Below are positions 1 through 13,361 of a DNA stretch of 64,000 nt, piece after piece. A program made the translations under genes and the position numbers. Below the pieces are notes generated by a model. The model saw only the letters and a program-made list of their open reading frames with translations. It searched no databases and was not told the DNA's origin. This stretch comes from Salvelinus alpinus. Taxonomy: Eukaryota; Chordata; Actinopteri; Salmoniformes; Salmonidae. The stretch spans positions 12,983,918 through 13,047,917 of the forward strand of contig NC_092091.1 in assembly GCF_045679555.1 (NCBI RefSeq), given 5' to 3'. The number at the start of each line of letters is the position of its first letter. Position 1 is the first letter of the stretch.

Positions 1-177
1 AAGTGTTTTGCTCTAAATCGCTAGTCAAATCGCAATTGCAACATTTGGTTAATAAGGCCTAGATTGTTTGCCCATATCGTGCAGTCCTATATGGAAATTA
101 TCTTAAATATATGCAGAATTGTAACAGTATAAAGCAAACAGAATAGAGAAAGACACATTGAAATCAGTTAGAATGTA

Positions 178-1782
<1,605 letters not shown>

Positions 1783-1784
1783 TA

Positions 1785-2527
1785 TGTGTTGCCACCCAAG
1801 CATCACGCACTACTCAAAAAACAAATTCTGATCTTTTATTATTCAAAAAAATACCATCCATAACATCCTTATTTATTTCAAATTTTTGTTTATAATAATT
1901 TCAAAACGGGATATGATATTTTGGCCATATCGCACAGCAATATGGAAAATATACAGTATTTCACATCGGTTTAGATGGTACAATAATTCTCCACACAATA
2001 CTTGTTTTGCCACATTAAACTGAAATTAGACCAACTATTAGAATTTTTGCAACCAAGAAATGGCAGTGATTTCTGCACAGTGCACCTTTTTTAAATGGTT
2101 GCTTATGTTCACATTTAAGGTGTGTCCCTAGCAAACTCTCACATTTTACACACAATGGGGTATGTTTTAGTGAGAATGTGCCATGCTCCTCAATTTTATT
2201 ATCATCCAAGGGCACAATGGTTACTATTAGTTTTCACAAATATCTCAAGCACAATGAAAGGGTACTGAATTAGCCAACTGCATAGCTCGCACTGCAACAT
2301 GAAGAGCTGCACAAAGATATTTCGGAGTCTCTTGAGAGGATCTTTGGAAAAATGGAATGAGGCCTTCTTTTTAAAACCCTGGGTCGTTAGTTACACACTA
2401 GACACCCACCAGCTCCTCTGTGCATGAACTTTCAGAGGGGTGTCTGAATACCCATACTTGCATCCTAAATAGTAGGCCGTTTGAGTATGCAAAAAGGTTT
2501 AATATGTGACATTTCAAAAATGTTGTA
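1785..2527. other. Intergenic, no gene recognised
   Basis: AT-rich sequence with only short random ORFs. No repeat family, exon or RNA gene could be recognised here. Confidence 0.5.
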
Positions 2528-2712
2528 TTTAACTAGACAAGTACGTTAAGAACAAATTCTTATTTACAATGACAGCCAAACCCTAACCCGGCCAATTGTG
2601 CGCCGCCCTATGGGACTCCCAATCACGGCCGGTTGTGACAGCCTGGAATCGAACCAGGGTCTGTAGTGAGGTCTCTGGCACAGATGTGAGTGCCTTAGAC
2701 CACTGCACCACA
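2528..2712 (-). mobile_element. tRNA-derived SINE, SmaI-type head with RSg-1-type tail
   Basis: Read on the minus strand it has a tRNA-like head (GTGGTGCAGTGGTCTAAGGC, then the B-box-like GGTTCGATTCC), a body with CCCATAGGGCGGCGCACAAT, and the 3' tail AATAAGAATTTGTTCTTAAC...AGTTAAATA. The head matches the copies at 10757-11250 and 13205, and the tail matches 18830-19020, 43491-43595 and the LINE at 24770-26302. The tRNA-like part is a SINE promoter relic, not a tRNA gene. Confidence 0.85.
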
Positions 2713-3172
2713 TACTAATTTCGGTTTTGATCAATTAGAAATGGGGATGCCCTCCAAAAATCAACGCATTCGCGCATGACTCATTATCAGTATGAGAAAA
2801 TAGAAAGTGTTATGTGAATTTTCTAAAATAAAGTACAAATGCCAGTATGTTATACTAATTTCAGCAACAAACAGAAAAAATATATATGTAAAATCCAAGT
2901 TTTGGACTGCACTGCCCCTTTTTAAAATAATATTGTGTTCATTTGTTTTAGAACATGCTTCGACTGGGAAAAATCTTTTGGATGGTCATCCAACTTGGAA
3001 TTACAACTCAAACTTGAGAATCATCCTAGAGCTCTGACTTATCTGACCTGAAGATCACTGACATCACGATTTTTTTCCCAGTCTGAGCTAATTTTGTGTC
3101 CGAATTCCCAGTTGTCTTGAACGCACCAAAAATAGTATGTTTTTGGCTGAGGGCATACTTTTTAATTAACAG

Positions 3173-3352
3173 CAGTGGAGGCTGGTGGGAGGAGCTATAG
3201 GAGGACGGGCTCATTGTAATGGTTGGAATGGAATCAATGGAACGGTATCAAACACATCAACCATATGGAAACCACATGTTTGACTGTTCCATTTATTCAA
3301 TTCCAGCCATTACAATGAGCTGTCCTATAGCTCCTCCCACCAGACTCCACTG
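3173..3352. mobile_element. Palindromic hAT-like MITE
   Basis: A 180-bp foldback element. The left arm CAGTGGAGGCTGGTGGGAGG pairs with the right arm (CAGTGGAGTCTGGTGGGAGG in reverse complement), and the pairing continues for about 60 bp on each side. It is flanked by ATTAACAG (3165-3172) and ATAAACAG (3353-3360), a 7-of-8 match consistent with the 8-bp target duplication of hAT transposases. It has no coding capacity. Confidence 0.8.
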
Positions 3353-3534
3353 ATAAACAGTGTGCTAAAATAGTATGATTAGTAAACAGTATGCAGTTTA
3401 GTAGGCAAGCCAGATTTCGGAAACGACCACAAACTCGAATAATGTATAATTATTATAGCCTACCATGTTCCACCTGAAATAAGCAGTGGGTGAGATGATA
3501 GATCTGCATCACCAGACAGTTTGAGACATCGGTT

Positions 3535-3650
3535 GCATCCCAAATGGCACCCTATTCCCTACATATGGCTCTGGTCAAAAGTAGTGCACTATGGGCCCTG
3601 GTCAAAAGTTATGCATTATATATAGGGAATCGGGGGCCATTTTGGACGCA
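3535..3650. mobile_element. Short palindromic MITE
   Basis: The left arm starting GCATCCCAAATGGCACCCTA and the right arm ending near TTTTGGACGCACC are imperfect inverse complements. The centre carries the inverted AGTGCACTA and GGTCAAAAGT motifs. It is a non-coding miniature element; its superfamily cannot be assigned from the ends. Confidence 0.7.
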
Positions 3651-4379
3651 CCCATTCTTTGATTCATGGTCGCCGTAGGACCCCTCATGTTAACCCTGTC
3701 TGTTGGCCCCCACGTGACAAAATTAATGGATATGTCTGCTTCTTTACAAACAGATAACAGTAGGCTACATGCCCCCCAGACATGCCATAAGCATTTTATT
3801 GCCTTGCTTTCCATACAACCACCGCACAATGATTGTCACCTATGTGAATGTTATATAAGAGTTTAAATAAAGTCAGTGGTATTCTATACATTTCCCATGC
3901 GTTAGAATACGCACACGTGGTACATGTATTTCATACCTTCAATTGGCCATATACAGAACATAAAGCCCCCAGAACACAGCATAGAAAGACAAACATGTTT
4001 TGAGCCTTGTCAGGAAACGTGCGGTCATATGACAAGAGTGAGAGATGTGAGGGCCTTTGTCAGCTTGTTCCTGAGGACAAGGTAACTTGTTTTTTTCCAT
4101 CATACTGTTTGTGACATAACAACCTTATGAAACGTAGTCTTTTGGAATTCCAAGTCTGGAAACAAAAAGGTCCACCTGCCCTATTTTTGTCTTTGTGAAC
4201 GCATTGTGACTTTGGACCTCTTGAGATAATTGGAACAAAATCATTATCATCCCAAGTAACTTTTTCCTCCGTTGACATTCTCTGATTCTCACAGCCGAGG
4301 TAATATCTTAGCAACAGCTCACTGGTGAATCATGGACTCTACTTGACTGAATCAAAGAGTACAAAAACTCCTTCAGCCT
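3651..4379. other. Intergenic, no gene recognised
   Basis: Only short ORFs on both strands and no recognised domain. Nothing supports an exon. Confidence 0.45.
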
Positions 4380-4440
4380 TTAATAATAATCATTTATTAC
4401 ATTTCTATAGTGCTTTTCATAACAATCTGACAGCACTTCA
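4380..4440 (-). mobile_element. LINE 3'-tail fragment
   Basis: Read on the minus strand: GAAAAGCACTATAGAAATGT followed by ATTATTATTA-type repeats. This looks like the 3' end of a fish non-LTR retrotransposon with a short tandem tail. No coding part is attached. Confidence 0.45.
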
Positions 4441-5953
4441 AAAACAAAAATCAAACTAGCAATACATGTGTAGCCTAGCTATAGTTAGCTTTTATTCTGT
4501 GGGTCTCTGCGGTTCCTTACCCAGGGGTGGTGAATTAAAGGCCTTATGTTGTGGTTTCTGTGAGGGGAGAAGACTGGAGGCATTCAGTGGCTTTGATTTC
4601 CCCTCCTCTCCCCTATTGGGTTGCAGTGGGCAGCAGTGTTCACACAGGCACCTCAACAACAACAAAAGAAAACGCCTGACACGGCAAGATGGGATCAAGG
4701 GCAGAGAGAGGTTATGGTAGCTGCAGAACGCAAAGTCTTATAAAGTGTGTGTTCTACATCGTTGTTGTTGTGGCTCAACTAAGGGACAGAGGACTCCCCT
4801 CATCCATGACACTGTACAGTGCACATTAGAACGCTTAGCTCAACAGTGACGGCTCTAACCCTCAAAGTCACACGCGCGCGCACACACACACCGAATTCAG
4901 GTAAAGAGTCGTTCGTATTTACCCTCGTCTCCACATCCTATCATCTGGGACAATAAAGCATTTGGCTAAACTCATGTCTTTTTAGTCCATGGCCTAGTTT
5001 GATGCAACAATTTCTGATTGGGAAATTAGCATGCAGTTAAAGTGCACCATAAATGCAGATTGTTCAGTTTGGTATGATGGTGTTTGCAGGACACATTGTA
5101 TATAATGTCTCATATTACTTTGGAGTTGTTCCATCCAGTCTAGTTTGACGCCTTATCCTTATCTTGGGAAAACGAACAACTCTGAGGTGAATGCAAAGTT
5201 CGTTGCATACTATCCGGTTCCATTCCGATAGCCTACTGCTGAAATTCCATGGTATTTCAAGGTGGGTCCCTGCTGTCCCCGAGGTAGAGCAGCAGCAGTA
5301 TTAGTGTTGCCTCGGGATCTGTCATTCTGCGAGAGGTCAGGTGCTGAAAGACAACATCGTGAAGGCAAAGGTTTCTCTGAGGGTAAACACACATGCCACC
5401 TGACAAGGAACAGGATCAGGAAACAAGATTAACTAAGAGTTACTTACTGAACAGACAAATATCCTGAAGGAGTGATTTGTATACTGTATGTTCCTGACCA
5501 TAACTTAGTGCAACTCTAGGGACAAGGTTTTTGTAGATATCCTTAGAAATAAATCCAAAAAGAGGGGGGGAAATACAGTATGTACAGCATGTATTTTTAC
5601 AGTATAAAATACAATATTTTTTGTACAGTATGCATTTTTACAGTATAAAATACAACATGTGATGAGGTAGCCTGAGTCCCAGTTGTCATTGTCATGCCAT
5701 AGGAGTTGGCAAGAGAGCACAACCAGATCAGGGATTCAGGCGAGGGATCATAGATAAAATCACTGTGGTAGGGATAAGCTAGGATTGCTAAGAAACAGAG
5801 CACGCTATCGTTTAGCTCCTTAGGAACGGTATTCCAGGACATTATTGATTCTTGTAAATCCCTTCAAGCTTTGTAACAACAGACAGGTGAGTATTGTCTG
5901 GCTTCTGCCTGGATTCCATTACAGGGTGTCCATCAATTAGAAAGAAGAGCGGG

Positions 5954-5954
<1 letters not shown>
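4441..5954. other. Intergenic, no gene recognised
   Basis: Contains a small CA/CG-rich stretch (about 4870-4892) and a local duplication of TTTTTACAGTATAAAATACA at about 5594-5655. No ORF here has a recognisable domain. Confidence 0.45.

Positions 5955-6011
<57 letters not shown>
5955..6011. repeat. (GT)n microsatellite
   Basis: About 28 uninterrupted GT units followed by a short GA run. Likely length-polymorphic. Confidence 0.97.
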
Positions 6012-6017
<6 letters not shown>

Positions 6018-6503
6018 GGTGAAAATAGTCATTTAATTAGACTAAAAGCAGCACTTGTAGAGTGAGGCTGTGCCTCCACAACATCACACATCCAAGACAA
6101 TTTAAAGCCAAGTCCATTTGTGGGCTTCATCAAATGGACCGCTCACAGTAGATAGAGTGCGCCCTTATGCTGGAAGTGAATTACTTTTCCATGTTGCTCT
6201 TTCACCTTCTAATCACTCATTGTAGTGTCTTTTACCTTGTCTGTCTGGAACTTGTTTATCGATTTAGATGGGGCAGTTGGAGTGCAGTCCTTTGTTTGAA
6301 ACAGTCAGTCGATTGGTTGGGCCAGAGGTCTATCACTTAAAGTATAAGGAAGTACTGTACATTTGTCAGGCAAGTATTTATCAATAGAGCACTAATGATT
6401 TACATAGTTATCGCCTGCTGCAATGATATGATGCCCAATAAAATCTGATCAAATCAGTAGGGAAAGTATGATACAATTCTTGTGAGGCAACTTTCCAAAC
6501 CAG

Positions 6504-7440
6504 CAGTGTTGGGGAGTAGTGAACTACATGTAGTTCAACTAGTAATTGAATTACATTTTGCAGCCAAGAGACCAGAGGTGGTGGAATGAAGTGCTCTGGT
6601 TCGGGTGTAAATTTCAGTATAACCTGAAGGTAGGGAGGGGCAGTTCTCCTTAGGCTCCGTAGGCAAGCACTATGGTCTTGTAGTGGATGTGAGCTTCGAT
6701 TAGAAACCAATTGCCAATTGTGAGTGTACGGAGGAGCGGGGAGACATGGGAGAACTTGGGAAGGTTGAACACCAGATGGGCTGCGGTGTTGTGGATAAAT
6801 TGCAGGGGTTCAATGGCACAAGCACGGAGCCCAGCCAACAGAGTTGCGGTAGTCCAGACGGAATATGACGAGTGCCTGGATCAGGACCTGCGCAGCTTCC
6901 TGTGTGAGAAGTTTGTTGTAGAGCATGAACCTGCAGGAGCGAGTCACTGTTTTGATGTTTGCAGAGAACGGCAGGATGTTGTCCAGGGTCAAGCCAGGAT
7001 TCTTTGCACTCTGGGAGGGGGAGACCGTGATGGAGAGGTCTTTTCAGAATGTAATTACTTTTTTTGCTATGTAGCGGTGTAGCTAACTACTGGAACTGCA
7101 CACTACTGTTTTTTCAAAAAGAAGTAAGCAATTTCCTTTCTTCTTCGGCATCAGACCTGCCTCATTCTCCCTTGAAACAACATACTTTTTGTGTTTAATA
7201 GTCTAAATGACACATTCTGTTAACATCTGACTCCAGAGTGATCTGTCTTGCAATGTGTAGTGTGATGTTTCAGATGTAGAAATTATAATGTATCACAAAG
7301 TAGTTATCTAAAGTTACTTTGAAAAAGTAGTTAAGTAAACTATATTTTTCTGAAGGGTAGCTTTAGTTTAGCTTAACTTGTAGTGTATAGTAATTGGTAG
7401 CTTGGTAAACTATATTTTCAGAGTAGCTTCCCCAACACTT
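6504..7440. mobile_element. hAT-like DNA element interrupted by a LINE fragment
   Basis: Starts CAGTGTTGGGGAGTAGTGAA and ends with the inverse AGTAGCTTCCCCAACACT. The flanks CAAACCAG (6496-6503) and CAATCCAG (7441-7448) match at 7 of 8 bases, as expected for a hAT target duplication. Left-end sequence runs to about 6562 and right-end sequence resumes at about 7046; the interior is occupied by a reverse-oriented LINE piece. The right part is AT-rich with repeated 'agtaact/agtagct' words typical of this element. No transposase is present. Confidence 0.7.
6563..7045 (-). pseudogene. L2-type LINE reverse-transcriptase C-terminal fragment
   Basis: Minus-strand frames spell a broken version of the region after the RT domain of L2-like LINEs. 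'FRLDYRNSVGWAP' (around 6840) is followed, after a frameshift, by 'AHLVFNLPKFSHVSPLLRTL' (about 6720-6780), the usual block before the 'HWLPV..RI.FK' motif. Upstream 'VTRSCRFMLYNKLL' belongs to the same domain. Frameshifts and stops make it dead. It sits between the two halves of the hAT-like element, so it was inserted there. Confidence 0.75.
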
Positions 7441-7448
7441 CAATCCAG

Positions 7449-8521
7449 TGCATTCCGTAAAATTAAAGGATATGAAGCATGAGTTTTTACTCAACAAAGT
7501 AGCACACTGTGGTCAAAGACTTTTAACTTAGTTGTCGTCACATACTGATTACCTATAACTACAAACATGATTTTTATTTTATATTAATGAACTTCTGGAT
7601 ATCTTCTAAACTACCCACAATGCACTATTTCTCAATGTCATATGGAGAATTTACTCTGCGTTAGCTAGCTTGAGCTGGCTAATGTTAGCCACTACCCATG
7701 CATACGAGTGTTGGCAGTGGTGAGCTACAATCCATCAATCGTGAGGTGTGATGTAAACAACCAATCAGATTCCCCACGCGTGGGGGCCGTGTGATTCTGC
7801 TCGGCTGCTCCAGTCTAGGCAGCTCTGACCTCTCCTGCACGACCAGCAGGCTTGCCTCTGGCTCAAAAGGAAAGTGGAAAATCATTCCTGCTCTAATTGT
7901 TTAGTACCTTGTCTCTTCTTTGTATCTTCCGTTCTCCAATTTGTTTGGTCAACTTTTTTGACCAGTTCTCCACAAAGTAGGTTACCAAAGGTTATCAAAC
8001 TTGGCTTAGTACTAGTGCGCTACAATAGCTGACTCACTGCTGTTGTGATCATTTCTATCTCCTGGAGCCTTACTCCGATCGCAGTCTTATTGTTGATTCT
8101 TCCCCTTGTCTCCTGTGCCCAATGCCGCCTCTGGAATCTATCTACATGGGATTTACCTCAGTATATCGCTATTGGATTAGCGGACTCTCCCTAGGCTGGT
8201 GAAACAGCCTCTCACTCTGAAATGCCTTTTCTTGGCTCTTCTTTGGTAGCTAACTCGGCCGTCAATCGGGTAAGACTCTGCTCTCTCTATTTTATATCCG
8301 CTGGCTTTTTGTTGTGTGCTATGGGTTCCTGTCTGTACTAGACTAGTTTTGTGTTGTTCTCTGGCTTACTACTTAGCTATGTCCACCGTGATAGTTGGCA
8401 TATATCGGTAACATTATTTTGATAACCGGTTAGATGATGTATTTAAAAAACCTTGGTTTACTTTAATGTAGCTGTAATCTAGGTGTTGGTAGCAACTGGC
8501 TGACTCATGCAGAAACGTTAG
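7449..8521. other. Intergenic, no gene recognised
   Basis: Mixed-composition sequence with repeated TTAGCTAGCTTGAGCTGGCTAA-like words and no domain-bearing ORF. The C/T-rich stretch 8040-8290 could be the 5' part of a retroelement, but I cannot show it. Confidence 0.4.
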
Positions 8522-8664
8522 CAGGCTGGCAGTGGTGTAAAGTACTTAAGTTGTGGGGTATCTGTACTTTACCATTTATATTTTTAACTACTTTTACTCC
8601 ACTACATTCCTAAAGAAAATAATGTACTTTCTACTCCATACATTTTCCCTGACACCCAAAAGTG

Positions 8665-10739
8665 TTTGCGTTCTTAGGAAACTATGCAGTATTTAGTTTT
8701 TTTATGTATTATTTCTTACACTGTTACCCCAGGAAATCTTAAGTCTTAATACATACAGCCGGAAAGAACTATTGGATATAAGAGCAACGTCAACTTACCA
8801 ACATTACGACCGGGAATACAACTTTCCCGAAGCGGATCCTCTGTTTGGACCACCACCCAGGACAATGGATCGGATCCCAGTAGGAGACCCAAAACAATGG
8901 CGCCGCAGAAGGGGCAGATGGAGCGGGGTTCTGGTCAGGCTCCGTAGACTGGCACATCGCTCACGAGGATACTACTCGCCAATGTTCAGTCTCTTGACAA
9001 CAAGGTAGACGAAATTCGAGCAAGGGTTGCCTTCCAGAGAGATATCAGAGATTGTAACATTCTCTGTTTCACGGAAACATGGCTCACTCGGGATATGTTA
9101 ATCGGTACAGCCACCCGGTTTCTTCATGCATCGCGCCGACAGAAACAAACATCTCTCTGGTAAGAAGAAGGGCGGAGGTGTATGCCTTATGATTAACGAG
9201 TCGTGGTGTGATCATAACATACAGTAACTCAAGTCCTTTTGTTCACCTGACCTAGAATTCCTTACAATCAAAAGCCGACCGCATTATCTACCAAGAGAAT
9301 TCTCTTCGATCATAATCACAGCCGTGTATATACCCCCCCCCCCCCCCCCCCAGCAGACACCTCGATGGCCCTGAAAGAACTTCATTGGACTATATAAACT
9401 GGAAACCACATATCCTGAGGCTGCATTTATTGTAGCTGGGGATTTTAACAAGGCTAATTTGAAAACAAGGCTCCCTAAATTTTATCAGCATAACCAATGC
9501 GCGACCCGGGTTGGCAAAATTCCCTCCCTCGCCCTCCTTTCGGCAAATCTGACCACGACTCCATTTTGTTGCTCCCAGCCTATAGACAGAAACTAAAACA
9601 GGAAACGCCCGTGCTCAGGTCTGTTCAACACTGGTCCGACCAATCTGATTCCACGCTTCAAGATTGCTTCGATCACGTGGACTGTGATATGTTCCGGATA
9701 GCCTCAGACAACAACATTGATGTATACGCTGATTCGGTGAGCGAGTTTATTAGCAAGTGCATCGGTGATGTTGTACCCATGGTGACTATTAAAACCTCCC
9801 CCAACCAGAAACCGTGGATTGATGGCAGCGTTCACGCAAAACTGAAAGCGCAAACCACTGCTTTTAATCAGGGCAAGGCGACCGGAAACATGACCGAAAT
9901 TCAAACAGTGTAGCTATTCCCTCCCACAAGGCAATCAAACAAGCTAAGCGTCAGTATAGAGACAAAGTAGAGTCACAATTCAACGGCTCAGACATGAGAG
10001 GTATGTGGCAGGGTCTACAGTCAATCACAGATTACAAAAAGAAAACCAGCCCCGTCGTGGACACCGATGTCTTGCTCCCAGACAAACTAAACAACTTCTT
10101 TGCTCGCTTTGAGGACAATAGTGCCACTGCCACGGCCCGCTACCAAAACCTGTGGGCTCTCCTTCACCGCAGCCAACGTGAGTAAAACATTTAAACGTGT
10201 TAACCATCGCAAGGCTGCCAGCCCAGACGGCATCCCTAGCCGCCTCCTCGGAGCATGCGCAGACCAGCTGTCTGGTGTGTTTACGGACATATTCAATCAA
10301 TCCCTATCCCAGTCTGCTGTTCCCACATGCTTCAAGAGGGCCACCACTGTTCCTGTTTCCAAGAAAGCTAAGGTAACTGAGCTAAACGACTATCGCCCCA
10401 TAGCACTCACTTCTGTCATCACGAAGTGCTTTGAGAGACTAGTCAAGGATCATATCACCTCCCCCCTCCCTGACACCCTAGACCCACTCCAATGTGCTTA
10501 CCGCCCCAATAGGTCCACAGACGACGCAATCGCAATCACACTGCACACTGCCCTAACCCATCTGGACAAGAGAAATACCTATGTAAGAATGCTGTTAATC
10601 GATTAAGGTAGTTGTTGTGAAATTGTTAGATTACTTGTTAGATATTACTGCATGGTCGTCACTAGAAGAACAAGCATTTTGCTACACTCGCATTAACATC
10701 TTCTAACCATGTGTATGTGACCAATAAAATTTGATTTGA
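8665..10739 (+). pseudogene. LINE with APE endonuclease and partial RT, internally deleted
   Basis: A dead plus-strand copy of the same LINE family as 49273-52357. It preserves the region before the endonuclease (8772-9008, arginine-rich 'WRRRRGRWSGVLVRLRRLAH'), the APE endonuclease start ('CNILCFTETWL' near 9060 and the GDFN box near 9440), the linker (9497-9913) and the first half of the RT (10100-10606, 'KAASPDGIPSRLL', 'KAKVTELNDYRPIALTS', 'AYRPNRSTDDAI'). After 'RMLLID' it jumps straight to the 3' UTR (TGTGTATGTGACCAATAAAA, ending near 10739), so the catalytic DD-containing half of the RT is deleted. Stops, frameshifts and a 19-C run at 9333-9351 also break it. Confidence 0.92.
9333..9351. 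repeat. Poly-C run (19 C)
   Basis: A run of C inside the LINE endonuclease region, replacing the usual proline codons 'IPP'. A similar run of about 20 C is at 14039-14058. Confidence 0.9.
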
Positions 10740-10756
10740 AGTACTCGTTACATTTT

Positions 10757-11250
10757 TTTTTTTTTTTTTTTTTTTTATTAAATTTTATCCCCTTTTCTCC
10801 CCAATTTTCGTGGTATCCAATCGCTAGTAATTACTATCTTGTCTCATCGCTACAACTCCCGTACGGGCTCGGGAGAGACGAAGGTCGAAAGTCATGCGTC
10901 CTCCGAAGCACAACCCAACCAAGCCGCACTGCTTCTTAACACAGCGCGCCTCCAACCCGGAAGCCAGCCGCACCAATGTGTCGGAGGAAACACCGTGCAC
11001 CCGCCCCCCTCGGTTAGCGCGCACTGCGCCCGGCCCGCCACAGGAGTCGCTGGAGCGCGATGAGACAAGGATATCCCTACCGGCCAAACCCTCCCTAGCC
11101 CGGACGACGCTAAGCCAATTGTGCGTCGCCCCACGGACCTCCCGGTCGCGGCCGGCTGCGACAGAGCCTGGGCGCGAACCCAGACTCTGGTGGCGCAGCA
11201 TAGCACTGCGATGCAGTGCTCTAGACCACTGCGCCACCCGGGAGGCCCTG
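10757..11250 (-). mobile_element. Long SmaI-type tRNA-derived SINE
   Basis: Minus-strand SINE. Its 5' head GGCCTCCCGGGTGGCGCAGT contains the SmaI site CCCGGG, followed by a tRNA-like promoter region and a GC-rich body, and it ends in a long A tail (poly-T on the plus strand, about 10752-10776). It is flanked by a perfect 15-bp target duplication TACTCGTTACATTTT (10742-10756 and 11251-11265), so the insertion is young. The duplicated target sequence belongs to the surrounding hAT element. Confidence 0.93.
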
Positions 11251-11714
11251 TACTCGTTACATTTTGAAGGAAAATTGTCTAATTCACGCACTTAGAGAAA
11301 ATCCCTTGTCATCCCTACTGCATCTGATCTGGTGGGCTCACTAAACACAAATGCTTTGTTTCTAAATTATGTTGGAGTGTGCCCCTGGCTATCCCGTAAA
11401 TTTTAAAAACAAGAAAATCGTGCTGTCTGGTTTGCTTAATATAAGGAATTTGAAATGATTTATACATTTACTTTTTGTAATTACATTTACTTTTGATACT
11501 TAAGTATATTTAAAACCAAATACTTCTACTTCAGTAGAATTTTACTGTGACTTTTACTTTAGTATTTTTCTATGAAGGTAAATGTACTTTTACTCAAGTA
11601 TGACAATTGGGTACTTTTTCCACCACTGCAGGCTGGTAGGGCTAACATTTGCAGGCTAGTAGGGCTAACGTTAGCAGGCTAAAAACCTTTGCAAGCCGAT
11701 GTGTAACAACAATA

Positions 11715-13140
11715 GTTACACCACCGTTCTCTTAGTCTGGGGTCACTTAGAAATGTCCTTGTTTTCCATGAAAACATAGATGAAATTAGTTGCAAAAATG
11801 AATAGGAAATATAGTCAAGATGTTTACACGGTTATAAATAATGATTTTTAATTGAAATAATAATTGTGTCCTTCGAACTTTGCTTTCGTCAAAGAATCAT
11901 CCATTTGCAGCAATTATAGCCTTGCAGACCTTTGGCATTCTAGTTGTCAATTTGTTGAGGTAATCTGAAGAGATTTCATCCCATGCTTCCTGAAGAACCT
12001 CCCACATCTTGGATTGGCTTGATGGGCACTTCTTGTGTACCATACGGTCAAGCTGCTCCCACAACAGCTCAATAGGGTTGAGATCCGGTGACTGTGCTGG
12101 CCACTCCCCATTATAGACAGAATACCAGCTGACTGCTTCTTCCCTAAATAGTTATTGCGTAGTTTTGAGCTGCACTTTGTCATTGTCCTGTTGTAGGAGG
12201 AAATTGGCTCCAATTAAGCACCATCCACAGGGTATGGCATTGCAAAATGGAGTAATAGCCTTCCTTCATCTTTTCATTTTTTCTGCGTCTTACAAATGTT
12301 CTTCTTTGTGATCAGAACACCTCAAACTTAGATTTCTGTCCATAACACTTTTTTCCAATCTTCCTCTGTCCAGTGTCTGTTCTTTTGCCCATCTTAATCT
12401 TTTCTTTTTATTGGCCAGTCTGAGATATGTCTTTTTCTTTGCAACTCTGCCTAGAAGGCCAGCATCCCGGAGTCGCCTCCTCACTGTTGACGTTGAGACT
12501 GGTGTTTTGCGGGTACTATTTAATGAAGCTCCTAGTTGAGGACTTGTGAGGCGACTGTTTTTCAAACGTGACACTCTAATGTACTTCTCCTCTTGCTCAG
12601 TTGTGCACCGAGGCCTCCCACTCCTCTTTCTATTCTGGTTAGAGCCAGTTTGCGCTGTTCTGTGAAGGGAGTAGCACACAGCGTTGCACGAGATCTTCAG
12701 TTTCTTGGCAATTTCTCGCATGGAATAGCCTTCCTTTCTCAGAACAAGAATAGAGTGACAAGTTTCAGAAGAAAGTTCTTTGTTTCTGGCCATTTTGAGG
12801 CTGTAAGCGAACCCATAAATGCTGATGCTCCAGATACTCAACTAGTCTAAAGAAGGCCGGTTTTATTGCTTCTTTAATCAGAACAACAGTTTTCAGCTGT
12901 GCTAACATAATTGCAAAAGGGTTTTCTAATGATCAATTATCCCTTTAAAATGATAAACTTGGATTAACTAACACAACGGCCTCTGTACGCCTATGTAGGT
13001 TTCCAGCTACAATAGTAATTTACAACATTAACAATGTCTACACTGGATTTCTGATCAATTGGATATTTTAATGGACAAAAAATGTGCTTTTCAAAAACAA
13101 GGACATTTCTAAGTGACCCCAAACTTTTGAACGGTAGTGT
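11715..13140 (-). mobile_element. Tc1-like transposon, TTTGGGGTCACTTAG family (internally deleted)
   Basis: The right end, reverse-complemented, is ACACTACCGTTCAAAAGTTT followed by GGGGTCACTTAGAAATGTCC. The left end is a degraded version of the same (from 11717, then GGGGTCACTTAGAAATGTCC at about 11739). The minus-strand transposase starts at 12793 ('MARNKELSSETCH...'). It keeps the paired helix-turn-helix region ('MREIAKKLKISCNAVCYSL', 'RRRLRDAGLLGR') to about 12290, and then most of the DDE core is missing. The terminal 'SPDLNPIELLWEQL'-like part is recognisable at about 12045-12110 in another frame. It cannot make a working transposase. Confidence 0.9.
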
Positions 13141-13204
13141 ATATAGGATGAGCATTGACTAGAATATGTTATATACATATAAAGTGGGTAAAACGGTATG
13201 TTAA

Positions 13205-13360
13205 CAGAGTGGTGCAGCGGTCTAAGTCACTGCATCGCAGTGTTGCGGCGTCACTACAGCCTGGGGTTTGATCCCAGGCTGTGTCACAACCGGCCGTCAC
13301 GAGATTCCCATAGGGCGGTGCACAATTGGCCCAGCGTCGTCCGGGTTAGGGGAGGGTTTG
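13205..13360 (+). mobile_element. SmaI-type SINE, 3'-truncated
   Basis: Head AGTGGTGCAGCGGTCTAAGT, B-box-like GGTTTGATCCC, and body CCCATAGGGCGGTGCACAAT. It ends around GGGTTTGGC without the usual tail, where a LINE fragment begins. Confidence 0.85.
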
Positions 13361-13361
13361 G

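Larger units (their letters stand above)
8530..11628. mobile_element. hAT-type element carrying nested LINE and SINE
   Basis: The terminal inverted repeats are CAGTGGTGTAAAGTACTTAA at the left and, in reverse complement, CAGTGGTGGAAAAAGTACCC at the right. The 8-bp flanks are identical: CAGGCTGG at 8522-8529 and at 11629-11636. This is diagnostic for a hAT insertion. Element sequence proper is about 8530-8664 and 11251-11628, AT-rich with many 'acttttac/agtaaaag' words and non-coding. The middle is filled by a LINE (8665-10739) and a SINE (10757-11250). A truncated copy of the same family lies at 15593-15720. Confidence 0.9.

Noticed and set aside
10824-11295. Long ORFs on both strands with Arg/Pro-rich products
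   Set aside because: They are GC-rich translations of the SmaI-type SINE.
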